From Brachionus plicatilis (taxonomy: Eukaryota; Rotifera; Eurotatoria; Ploima; Brachionidae): DNA of 64,000 nt. This document shows, one piece after another, positions 1-11,515 of this stretch. The notes below the pieces were generated by a model. That model saw only the letters and a list, made by a program, of their open reading frames with translations, had not been told where the DNA came from and made no database searches. The stretch lies in assembly GCA_010279815.1 (NCBI GenBank), contig QEOQ01000707.1, positions 696,581-760,580 on the forward strand, in the 5' to 3' direction. Position numbers and translations under genes: made by a program. The first letter of the stretch is position 1. Every line of letters starts with the position of its first letter.

Positions 1-1117
1 AAAATAATCTGGAAAAAAAAAACAAAATAGTTTTACCTTTTATCGAAAATTATGATATCTTATTATCTTGAATTAGTAGCATGAAAATTTTCCGATCGCT
101 TAATCAGAATTTAAAATGATTAAATCTATGATTTTATTAATGATCTTAAAAGCCACTAGACAAAAAGATGCTTAAATCGTATATTTTCTGGATTTTGTTT
201 AATTGTTCTGCATTCAAATCAATTTTTCAAAATTTTTACTTTAATTATTATAAATACAAAAGTGTGTTTATGACCATAAAGGGAATATCAATTGATAAAA
301 AATAGCTTACAAATTATGCATTTTTAAAAATATTCGAAAAATTTTAATTTATAAATAAAAGTATGGTAATTATAATTTCTTTATTTGATATGAGTAATTA
401 TGAGATAATATTGTTACTCTGGAGATATAGATGATGGTTAAAAAAAGCTGACCGCCAAGTAAGAGAATCAGAAAATCTGGCTGTATTGTTAAAATTTTAA
501 ACCCAGCCAAAATTTTTAGAATTTTTTGAAGTTATTCAATTTCTTTCTAAAGGTTTTAGCAAATTTTTTCTTAAAAAATCTACCTAATGTTATTATCTGT
601 TAATAAAAAAACGGCATTGATTTTTTCTTTATCGAGATAAAGTTTAGAATTAGAGTTTTGATTTGAATAAAAAAGAACGACTTGAAAATTTTTGGAATTC
701 AAGTAACTTACTTGTTGAAAGTTTAAAATTACTTTAAAAAAATTACTATAACTTTATGACTTGAACAACTCTGTTTAAAATTGTTAATTTGCAACAAAAT
801 TTAAGATATCTCATTAAATTTTTTTTTGGTAAACGTTCATAATTGAGTAAAAATTTTTAGAGGAAAAAAAGAGAAAACAATAGTTAAGAGAATTTTTTTT
901 TCTATAGAAATATAAAAGTCTTTGTATGACCGAAAGCGATTTACTATTGAAATAGATAAAATTGTTTCATTAATTTTGAAAATGAAATTTGAAAAATATC
1001 GGAGAAAATTTTTTTAATTAGATATTTTCAGAAAGATAAAATGACATATTACTTCAATCCAGAAATCACATTATTTTTTTATATATCTTTAAAATGATTC
1101 TTTAATAAATAAAAAAT
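1..1117. other. Intergenic, A+T-rich
   Basis: Poly-A/T-rich sequence downstream of the nAChR gene. No conserved reading frame, repeat or RNA gene was recognised. Confidence 0.5.
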
Positions 1118-1123
1118 TTTATT
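1118..1123 (-). promoter_or_regulatory. Poly(A) signal of the nAChR gene
   Basis: AATAAA on the minus strand about 60 nt beyond the stop codon at 1183-1185. Confidence 0.5.
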
Positions 1124-1182
1124 TAAATAAATTTGAAAATTATTAAATTTTGGCCAAAAAAATTTTATAATTTAATTTAATT

Positions 1183-4100
1183 CTAGTCATTGTGGTATTT
1201 CTTTAATTCCTCACGAGTATCGTAAATTGAGGGGGCTTGTAGCAATATTCCAAATGTTCCAATCAAGCAAGCGGCAGTAAATATCCAAAGTAAAAGCCGA
1301 TCAATAACCATCGAAATATATTTCCAATCATCAATTTCCTAATTTTTATAAAATTAAAAAAAATAAGTAAAATTTAGTTAAAAATTGTTTTAAAATTTTT
1401 TTTGAGAATAAGCTCACCTTTCTTTCACTGCTTTCTTTTTTCATTTGTTTATTAATGTACCTTATACCATTTAGAGCATCAGCCACTTTTTCCGGATAAA
1501 TTGTTTTATCATTAAGACCTGAATCAAGACTTTTTACAGACTCGGACTTTTGTTTACTGAAATTTCTCTCCAAATCTGAGAATTTCTCTTCTGCGCAGCT
1601 TCCAGCTAAACCATTTGCTTTGAAGCATGGCACAAGCTTTTTAAATTTCATTCCTTCATCAATATTATTATTAACCATGTCGGGACGTTCGATCATTAGC
1701 AATTTGGGCAAAATTTCAATAAACAACCGCTTCATCCAAAAAGGCATTTTGTGGGTATTTGGCTTTCGATGGTGCAGATTGAGTATGAATATTGTTAAGA
1801 GAATACTTAGATTTACTAGAATTAGGGTGAAAAGCAAGTACTTGCCAAGCAGCGGAATAACCAGAGAAGTGGGAGGTATTAGTTCAATTAACAGCAAATA
1901 AAAAACTAGCAAAGCGACCAGAATTGATATGCCCAAGGTAAGCTTTTCGCCACTATCACTTGGCAAGTAGAAAACCAAAACTGATAAAAATGAAATATTA
2001 ACACACGGAATTATTAAATTTACAGTGTAGAATAGTGTTTTTCGTCTAATTGTTATGTTAAAATAAATATCATAATACGGCTCCACACAGCAGTCATAAT
2101 ATTTGATATTCTTTTGAGCAGGAATTGAAAGAACGTCCCATTCAACACTTTGGTAAAAATCGGACATGTCTATGCCAGTTTCAACTGTGTACAATTTAGT
2201 TGAAATTCCGCCTTTTCGAATCACTGGATTCAGCTCTGGAATTGAATTGTTTCGGTTTATGTGCTCTAAATTGATTAGATTTCCATCAAAAGTCCAAGTT
2301 CCAAATTTCATGTAGCAATCTTGAATATCAAAAGGATAATATTCAATATTAATGGCACAATAGCTTTTGTAGATCATTGGCGGCTCCCAAATAATTTTGC
2401 CATCATGATTTATGGTAGCTTTGGTCTTGGTAGTTATTTGATAATCACCATCGGCACTAGAAATAAGTTTTAGGAAACATTTTTACAGACTGACTTTGAA
2501 ATTTTACTTGTTATACCTTTTTGAATAAGAGTTAAAAAATAAAGTATTTAAAAGACGCTTAAGACTTACAGGACTACGTCTGGTAGCCAAATATTTGAGC
2601 TGGGCACATTAATTTTTTTTGTATTTCCATAATATTCTGGATTCCAAGTTAATTTTTGATCATACCATTCCTTTAAAAATAAAATAAAAATTCAAAATGT
2701 TTTAATTTTATTTATTCATTTATTCGATTAACGCCAATTATGGCGATTTAATTCAAATTTTAAAATTAAATATAAGAAATTCTTTGTTATTTTGATTTCA
2801 CAAAAACGAAAAAAAGTCAAAAAAATTTCCGCAAGATTTTACAAATTATTTTTTTCTAGTATTCTTTTTCATTTTGTAATTTTTAAAATGCCTCAATAAA
2901 AGAATCTAGCAGAGTTTTTAGCCATCTGTTCAATATTCTATTTAACTCAAAATGAGAATAAAATTAAATCAAAATAAAATAAAGTTAAAAAAAAATTGTA
3001 TATAAACTTATTTGAAAACAATTTAAAAAAGTTAATGCAAGAACAAATATTGTCTAAAAGAACAGAAAATTTATTGACATCTTTGCCGAATGAATAGATT
3101 AAATTATAAAAAAAATTTAATTTAAAAGATAAATAAAAGAACTTACGTGTCTCAGCCAAACATTGGTTGTCATTATTTGATTTCGTTCATCCTTAAAAAT
3201 TTTTAAAAAATAAAATAAAAAGTATTTATTTTAGAAATAAATTTGAGAAAAACTTTTATTTGTTTCCTAAAATTTTAATTAATTTTAACAATTAAATTTT
3301 TTTTTAGTTATCTACTAATTAATTATCAACTAAAGACATCTTTTAAAATTTATAACCTGAAATAACTTGAATTCGAAATTCGAATCTTAATAAGAATAAC
3401 ACAGATCATATTTTATCTTAACTATAGTTTAATTATCCAACTCTAGATAGCTGGCCTTATTAAAAAAAGAAAGTATTTGAAAGGTTTTCGTTGAAAGATA
3501 TCAATCGCCTTAAAAATAATGCAGATAAATTTCTCTATAGCGGTTCTAATAAAAACATAACGCCAGCGATCCGGCCGGCCGGCCAACGGTAACTTTGGCA
3601 TCCCAACACGTCCGACCCGTCCGACCTTACTAGACGGCCGACCTAAGCGACCTTGCCGACCGACCTAAGCGTCCTTGCCGGCCGACCTAAGCGACCTAAC
3701 CGGCCGACCTAAGCGACCTAAGCGGCCGACCTAAGCGTCCTTGCCGGGCGACCTAAGCGACCTAACCGGCCGACCTTAGCGTCTTTGCCGGCCGACCTAG
3801 CCGACCCGTCCAGCCTATTTTTATCATCTCATATTTTGTTTAAATAATTTAAATTAATAAATTAAAATTAATGGTTCAAATTAAATTATATTTTAAAATT
3901 TATTTTCCCGAATAAAACTTTTTTTTTTTTTAAATTTACCATAAAAATTTTCATAACTTTAATGGTATTACAGAAGCGAGTGCTAAAGTTTTTTTAACTT
4001 TTTATCTGCATTAGACACTCTTTGTTGTTTGGTAAAAACAAATTTTTTTATTTACTTTTATTTTTAGGCAAAATTAATTTGAACCATAAATTTTAATTTA

Positions 4101-5916
4101 TCAATATAAATTATTTAAACAAAATATGAGATGATAAAAATAGGCTGGACGGGTCGGCTAGGTCGGCCGGTTCTGAGCCGCAAACAGGCCGGGACGGACG
4201 GCCGCGCTGGCCGTTGTTTGGTCGCGGCTTTTTTTGCGTTACGTTTTTATTAAAACCGCTGTAAATCCAAAAAAAATATTTATTAATTTATAAAATTGAA
4301 TATTAGCTCATAACTCTAGATGACTTAGTCCTTTTTTTCAGCCACTTGATAGAACTTTAAAAAAAAGAATATAATTTTGATAAAATGTCAAATAAGTTGA
4401 TTTTTTTAAATTTTTATAATTTTTGTGATCGATAATGCAAAGGAAGAGTTTAATTAATTAACATCTAATCTAAAAAAGCATGCCCATGAATCTCAAAAGA
4501 TTCATGGTAATTCTTAAGAATTATTTTTACCTTAGAATTGGTTTGATCAATGAAAATTTGAAAATTTTACATTCTTTATTTTCATATTTTTAAATTTTTA
4601 ATTTATAAACTATCCCAATAGGTCAACTTTAAGAAGTTGATTTTTTAAATTTTAAATGACCTTTTAAGAGCTAACTTAGCAATCAATTTATCTACAATAA
4701 ATTTTTCCATCATTTTCCCATCATTTTTAACCGAATTTTATTTTTTTTGAAATAATGTAAATATTTGTTTTAAACGCCCCACTTAACTCCCAGGAACTTG
4801 GATTTGAAAAAATTATTTAATTTTCATGGTTTAAGATTGTAAAGATGAAAATCTTTAATCTTTAAGGCAATAAAATGCCGAAATTTTCAATTTTAATTGG
4901 ATAACAAGTTGAAAAAACTTTTTTTTTGATGCTTCAAAACCAAGTTCGTGGGCTTTGAGTGCTGCATTAAAAAAAATAATTTACGATTATTAAAACTTAA
5001 AATTCTTCGAAATTTATGGATAACGTTATTTAACACTACGAAAATTTTATTTTAAAAAATTTTATTTAAAAAAAAATAATTTTCTAATAATAATATTTAA
5101 TTTTCTAGAATTTTTTCTTTTTTAAATACAACTGCTATTTTTTAGAACAAGCCATTTTCTTTTACCAAGACTCAACTGAAAAAGTATAAAATAGCATTGT
5201 GAATTTAAAAAAAAAGTAAAAATCTTTCTTTTTTTATTAAAATTACAAAATTCAGAAAATTCAATATTAAGACTTTGTTTTAGAATTTCATTTCATTAAT
5301 TTTAATTTAAAAATAATTAATTTGAATTTTATGACCATTCAATATTTTTGACAAAAGTTAAAAGAATTGTTGATTGTATTTTACAATTTTTTTTAATTTA
5401 ATTTGAAGATCAGATGGTTGTTAATTTTACAAATTAAAAATAATAACCAAATTACCTAGTTATTTTACCGGAAATGTTCTAGATAGAAGTTGAAAAAAAT
5501 CGTAGAAAACGCTATACTGCATATTTTATAAAAAAATTTTAAAATTTCATCTGAGTTTTAGCAATAAAAATTGACGATTCCCAAAAAATGAGACCATGAT
5601 AAAAAAAAAAAAAAGTTGTTTTATTTAAACCGGTGGAGTGTTTGAGCTCTTAATTTACTGGAAGTTAAAGTTATCGGCGACTTGTATGTAAGTCAATTAA
5701 AAATTATTTCACAATTTTAGCTAGTTGTTTCTTAAGAAAAAAATTTATTAACAAAAAGTTTTTAACTAACAATATCAGCGATCTGGGACAACTTAAGACC
5801 AATGCTGAGTCGAATGGTTTGCGATGGATCTGCAACTGGTCGAACCACTGGATCATACGAACTAAACAAGTCATCTAGAAGGCGCTTGGCATCTTCGTTT
5901 GCGTTGACAAAAATAG
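1183..5916 (-). CDS. Nicotinic acetylcholine receptor alpha-type subunit (5' exon missing)
   Basis: Cys-loop ligand-gated cation channel subunit of the plasma membrane. Exons in coding order: 5771-5916 (146 nt), 3147-3191 (the canonical 45-nt nAChR exon), 2570-2670, 2508-2516 (9-nt micro-exon), 1418-2456, 1183-1338. All junctions are GT-AG and in phase, giving 497 aa of mature-type sequence. Visible landmarks: loop D Trp in the 45-nt exon, the WLPD and LYNNADG segments of loop A, a 13-residue Cys-loop, loop B Trp (FGTWTFDG), a vicinal-cysteine loop C ([11 protein letters not shown]) marking an alpha-type subunit, M1-M3, an M3-M4 cytoplasmic loop, and M4 encoded by the last exon. GEK before M2 predicts cation selectivity. 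M2 position 9' is Val instead of the usual Leu. The signal peptide and first exon were not located upstream of 5916. An AATAAA lies at 1118-1123 on this strand. Which alpha subtype it is cannot be decided here. Confidence 0.92.
2508..2516 (-). other. 9-nt micro-exon of the nAChR gene
   Basis: Nine bases reading GTATAACAA on the minus strand, preceded by AG and followed by GTAAAA. They supply the Tyr-Asn of the conserved LYNNADG segment. Without them the flanking exons join out of frame (101-nt exon ending CT, next exon starting T). Flanking introns are 51 nt (2457-2507) and 53 nt (2517-2569). Confidence 0.8.
3538..4261. mobile_element. Foldback MITE with GC-rich minisatellite, Tc1/mariner-like ends
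   Basis: A 724-bp element in an nAChR intron, flanked by TA at 3536-3537 and 4262-4263. Its ends are inverted copies ((C/T)AGCGGTT(C/T)TAATAAAAAC; the right end starts CAGCGG on the complementary strand). A second, inner inverted repeat of about 100 bp runs 3785-3885 against 4067-4168. Between 3590 and 3810 lies a GC-rich tandem array built on GGCCGACCTAAGCGACC-like units of about 17-19 bp, in stark contrast to the surrounding A/T. No transposase is encoded. CAG-type ends with a TA target fit a non-autonomous Tc1/mariner-type element. Confidence 0.75.
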
Positions 5917-8900
5917 CTATTAATTTTCAAAAATGAATTTTTTAATTTAATAAGTTAAAATCTTACTTAGAAAATGTATGATATTTACAAAAAAATTCCT
6001 AGATTGAAACATTACCGCGTCAAAAAAATAACTCTAATCAATTCGTTTCTACTTATCCATCAATCTAAAATTAAGATAAAAAGAAGTTTTGGAGAATTTC
6101 AAACTAAACTATTAAATAGAATTCTGTTTTAATCAAATACTCGTTAAGTATGTTCTCAGTTTTAATATTTAAGCCAATTTTTTAAGATTTGCATTTTTAT
6201 GATGGTACAATAGGCATATACTGCAAATTAATCAGACATATAAATCATTGAAAACTTGGAATTTAAAGTATTGAATATTTAATTGAATTAATTTGATGGT
6301 ATTTTTAATCCTTCAATATTAGCCTAAATGAGACATGCATTAAAGCTTGAAATTAAATCGATTTTTCGTTTGCTTAACATTTGAAGTATTATTTTCTTAT
6401 CGAATTTGCAAGAATAATAAACTTTTAAATTAGTGTTTGCTTGGCTTGAAGCAGCATTATATAGATAAATACAAAATGCTCAAAGATAAATAAATCAATT
6501 ATTAAGATTTAAAAAATAATTTTTTTAAGTTGTGTTTACCACTGTTGATTGTTGTAAAAAATTCAGATTATTGCTAATTATTTGCAAGACCGCTTGCTTT
6601 CAAAAGTTAAATGGAATTCGGGTATGTTTTCTGTTTTTAATTAAGAAAAAATCGCTAGGTTATTTAAAAAAAAATCTATTTCCTTAAAGGTTACTGAAAT
6701 TATCGACTAATTTCATTTCTACATAATTTCACTCTTTTTAAAGACAACACGTCTAGGTCATGCTTATTTTATGACTTACACCATAAGCATCAAACAAGTC
6801 AAAATGGACTCTTGTGATTTTTAATTCTTGCTATCATTCTTGGTAAAATGGACATAGAATTTTTTTCTATCATCAAAATTAATTTTAAAAAAATGGTTAA
6901 AGATTATCTCAAAAACTATTTGATATATAAATTAAAAATATTAAAAAATATTTTTTAATTTTAATTTTTAATCTAGAATGTCAAAGAGACTTTGAAAATA
7001 AAATATTTTTTTGACTCTTGTTACTATTTAGATTTTAAAATTTAATTTAATGCTAAATAAAAAAAATTTACTGAGCTATCTAATTTTTTAACTAATAAAT
7101 AATTTTATTATTCTTGACATTAAATGATTAAAAAGTAATAGAGAATTAAAATAAATTAAAATAACTCTTGATAGTAATTAAATATTTGTTTAAAATAATC
7201 AGAATGCAAAATATTCTACCAAGTCAATAAAAGTTTTTTTGGTAAAAAAATTACCCGATTGACCGTGTTTATTCTAACAAAAAAACATGATAGGTGAATC
7301 ATTATCCTCATGAAATTATACGAAATTTAAGGATTTGGAAAAGTAGCAAATATGGCTGCTACTTTTACTTGATAAATACCAAATTAGTATATTCCAGTTG
7401 CGACTGAACCAAAAAATAAGTTAAGGCAGTAAAATAGAAAAAAAAAAATAATTAGCAACCAAAAAAATTTAACAAATATAAAGCAGTTTTGATATAAAAT
7501 TAAATTTTTGTTTATAAAAATAAATAGAATTAAAAAAAAATGCAACTAATATTCTCTTGTTTAAGTACCATATATTAAAAGTAAAAATATGCCTTCTTGT
7601 CCCAAGTTATCAAACTTTTTTTCTCGAATTTCTTATTGATAATAATTTAGTTCTTATTCATTCTATTAAAATACTTTTTTAAAACTCTAAAAGATAGTTT
7701 TTTAGTGTCACGATCAGTTGTAAGGCAAAAAATAATAATCTGTGACTTTTTGAAATTAATGCATTTTCACTGCCTATAAATTAACTTATTAAAATCATTT
7801 GATTAAGATAAATAGTGCCCAAATTATTGAAATATTTAGATTTGTCAAACTAAAGAGTCAAAATGAGAAAATAATATTCTGATCAGAAAAAAATTGCTGT
7901 TTTAGTTAAATTTTGAAACTCTTAAATTAAATACTCTTGATGGAAAATAATTAAGTGTATAATCACAATCAGAATGATGAACTAGTCTTTTTCAAAATGG
8001 AATCAATCAATTTTTGATTTTTGTTCAAAGCATAATAATAAAGAAACGTAATTTCAATGCTGATAAAAATCTTGGAAAATATTTAAAAGATTTTTTGATG
8101 GATTATTTTTGCTTCAATCATTTAACCAGATGCTTTTATCTTGAATAATTTTTTACTAAAAAAAGACAAGCAATTCAAGTTCAAAAATTATTTGAAATAT
8201 GCTGTTTTATCTAAAATATTCCTTAGTTTCAAAGTAATCAGTAGTTTTAGTCTAGATCAAGATTTAAGTAAAATTCTATCTAAATTTTACCAACAGATTT
8301 TAACTCTATCAAGTTGATGATTGACATACAAAATATAATTATATTTCCTTTTTAAAAGATAATTAAAATCAAAGCCCTGATTGGATTTTAAAATCAATAA
8401 ATTTATTTATTCTAGATTGATTTTGTAAAATCAATCGAGAGCAAATCGTTACAAAAATAATTATTAATTAAGCATATTTCTTGTCTATAAAATAACAACC
8501 AAAAGTGTTATTATTTTTATTTGTTTAAAGGAAAAATCTTGAAAAAGAAAAATAAAAAAAAAACCTAATGATTGAAACACAAAAATTAATATTTTTAATA
8601 TTTTTTTAAAAGAATAAGATTTTTAAAGCTATAAATTATTCAGTATAAATAAGGTTCTGCTTTTATATTTTCTGTTTCTAAATACATTCAAAAATATATA
8701 TAAACTAATGTAATTATATGTAAATGACAGAATGAAAAATAGGATTTAACAATTTTCATTATATCAGATAAAATTGAAGCTAAATTTTTTGATACTAATT
8801 TTAAATTTGTTTTTTAAGGGGAAAATTTTTTTATTTAACAAATGGCCAAATTGATATAAATATAAAGACTAAAACTAATAATAGATACAGCAAGATTGTT

Positions 8901-9535
8901 TAATAAAAAAAGGAATCGAGTGTGACAAAATCAATAACCCATTTAGTTACATCAAAAAGTGAGGAAGAATATGACAAAAATGCATGTAATATTAAGAAAT
9001 ATTGTTTAGTTAGCACTAATAATTCGATTCTCTAATGCTGCATGCAAATATATAGCAAATAAATTTCTCATGGGATAAGAAAAAGTAATTTTGAAAGTTA
9101 ATTTTAAATAGAAGTATTTTACTGATTAATTAAAAAAGTTTTTCTGTATTTATTTCCAACAACCTACTATTTAAATTAATTGCACTTAAAAATTTTTCAT
9201 AATTAACCTGTCAAATTAGGAAACGTTTTTTAAAAAACAGTAGTAGTATAACTTGAAATTAGCTGAAACTGAAACTTATATTAATTAGCAAAAAATGTCA
9301 AAGTCTTAGAATATAAATAATTAATCAAAAAAAATCAAATGATATGTAAACAATTTTATTAATTTGAACAATAGTTAAAAATTTTCGTAAAGTTTTTTTC
9401 AGAAAATAAATTAGAATTCATTAAAAGACGTAATAATCTGCTGTCGAATTTTAAAAGAAAACCTAAACTAATCTTCAAAATCGAAAGAAAATACAGTAAA
9501 CGAGTTTTGTGACACGTTTTTTATTTTTTTTTATT
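5917..9535. other. Intergenic, A+T-rich
   Basis: No gene recognised. It may hold the missing signal-peptide exon of the nAChR gene, but no convincing candidate was seen. Long A/T homopolymer-rich stretches only. Confidence 0.4.
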
Positions 9536-9640
9536 TGAATTCTTAATGTGCAAAATTTAAACTCTTGAGACCATTTCAAAGCATTGTTTAGATCCTCTTG
9601 TAGCACTTTCCGGTCTGTCAAGTTTTTATTTATTGTCATT
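9535..9640 (-). pseudogene. LINE reverse-transcriptase fragment, minus strand
   Basis: On the minus strand this reads NLTDRKVLQEDLNNALKWSQ and continues EFKF. It resembles the non-LTR reverse-transcriptase segment between the catalytic aspartates and the thumb, usually LQxDLxxxxxWSxxWxMxF. Short and without flanking RT motifs, so only a remnant. It lies in the opposite orientation to the adjacent plus-strand LINE scrap. Confidence 0.4.
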
Positions 9641-9802
9641 ATTTTTAAAATTTTCAGCGAACAGTTTTGAGAAATGCTAAATGACCTCCTCTAGATTTGT
9701 TGCGCACGACTTGCTCGGCACAAAAAAGAGCCAGAGTTTATAAAGTTGAATTTTAATCGATAACTTATCAAAATAGTTTTTAAAAGTTTCTCTTTTATTT
9801 GT

Positions 9803-10057
9803 CTTGAGCGTAGAAGAGAACGCGGTGATCTTATTCAGTAATTTAAAATCGCATAGAGGTAGGAAAGTGTGAATTGACATCCGAGACCATCAATGAGACA
9901 AAGGTTGTAAGGTTCAGTTGGTGCAATAAGAGGGCACAATCCGAAATTTACGGCTCGCTACATTAACGATTTTCATTATTTTTTTGATTCCAAGGTTAAT
10001 CAACAGGCTAGTGCCCATGCCTCAAGAGATTGGTTAACAATTCATTCATTTAAATTC
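9803..10057 (+). pseudogene. LINE reverse-transcriptase C-terminal remnant, plus strand
   Basis: The plus strand reads LERRRERGDLIQ, a stop, then FKI: the LExRRxRGDLIxxxKI block near the end of jockey/CR1-type ORF2 proteins. A second in-frame piece from 9929 reads RGHNPKFTARYINDFHYFF. The segment at 9990-10016 recurs, same orientation, at 62440-62466. It is broken by stops and frameshifts and is not functional. Confidence 0.5.
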
Positions 10058-11515
10058 ATTAAAAATAATTATATTAAAAAAAAAGTTCGACATAAAAATT
10101 TTTCAATTTATAAAAAAAAAGGAGCTATTGATTACATTGCTATTTGAAAAAATTTAAAAACAAGGTATTTAAGTTGAATAATTCAAATTTTGAAACTAAA
10201 TCTATAAAAATCAAGTTAATGTTTTTGATAATTGAAAGTTTGAATGTTGAAAACTTCAACATTGATCTCTTGATCACAAAGCAATTTATTAATCTTGAAT
10301 AAAAAATCTCAAATGTTTTTTCACCACATTTCGATTTGACCATCGGTTCTATTAGATTATTGCAGTTACTTAAATTATAATTCAAATTTCTTGAGTCATT
10401 TTTATTAAGCCTCTCTTTCAAATTTAAAGAAAAATTGTAATAAAAAAGAAAGATGATTTTGAAAGAAAAAGTAAGATGATTTTCATTCGGTCCACAATGC
10501 TACTACTACTAAATAGAAGAAATAAATCCATTTCTTTACTTTTATTTGATGAAATACGGTAATATTTTTCAAGGTATAGATGTGAGCGACAGAGGCATAG
10601 CCAAAGAGAGACTGAGGGGTTCTCAAGCTCCGTTCGTTAGATCGTTCATCATTTAAAATAAGTGAGAGACTTATTGATACGCTTTTACTAAAGAATCAGA
10701 AAAAATTATTTTTTAGTTTTCTTGATATACATTAAGGTACGTGACTTATATTCAAATTCCTTCTGATTAATAATGAGTGGTAATAAACAAGGGAACACGG
10801 TAAATTGAGGAATATTACTTAATTACTTATTTTTTGTTGACATTCCTAATTCTTAGTTAATGCTGTTTAATTATTAACTTATTTTTTAAAAGCTTAATAT
10901 TAAAAATTTTATTTTTCAATTTAATATCTAATTCTGATAATCTTTCAATTTTAAAAATATTCCTTAAATTTAAATCTTGTTTTTGATTTTCATTAATAAA
11001 TTTAAATATTTTAAAATGTTTATGTTTATTAACTTTGGCAAATTACTTTGTTTTCACTATCAACTTATTAGAAAAGCTTTAAATTCATATTTTCATATGA
11101 TCTATTTCACTTAACATAATTAAAATAAATTTAAATTTTAATAAAAAATATAAATATCTTACGTAAAAAGCATCTATATAAGCCTCTTGAGATTGATCTA
11201 ATCAAAAAATTTGATTTATTTTTAAGAAGAAACATCATGCTAAAAAATGTCACAAAATTTTAAAAACAAGTAAATAAAAATATGTTTTAGCAAAAAAAAA
11301 TAGATCTAACATTTCTTAATAAATTAATCAATTAATTTTAACAAACCTTTGAGCATAAATCAAGCACCCCTTGAACTTGTATTTAAAATAAAAAGTTTTC
11401 TTTCTTTTGAAACCGAATTTCAAAACGCTGCAAATATACTTGTACTAGACAAATAAAAATTAATTTACAATTTTTCATGAGGCAAAAATTCTAAATTTTT
11501 AATTTAATATTTAAA
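10058..11515. other. Intergenic, upstream of TopBP1
   Basis: No gene recognised. A short CTA trinucleotide run at about 10499-10511 resembles the trinucleotide tails seen on LINE 3' ends elsewhere in the window. Confidence 0.4.

Noticed and set aside
2947..3159. 70-aa minus-strand open frame
   Set aside because: Only its upstream edge is real: the 45-nt nAChR exon, read in a different frame; the rest is intron.
3590..3810. Regular GC-rich repeats considered as CRISPR
   Set aside because: Units are contiguous and degenerate with no unique spacers, in a eukaryotic intron inside a foldback element.
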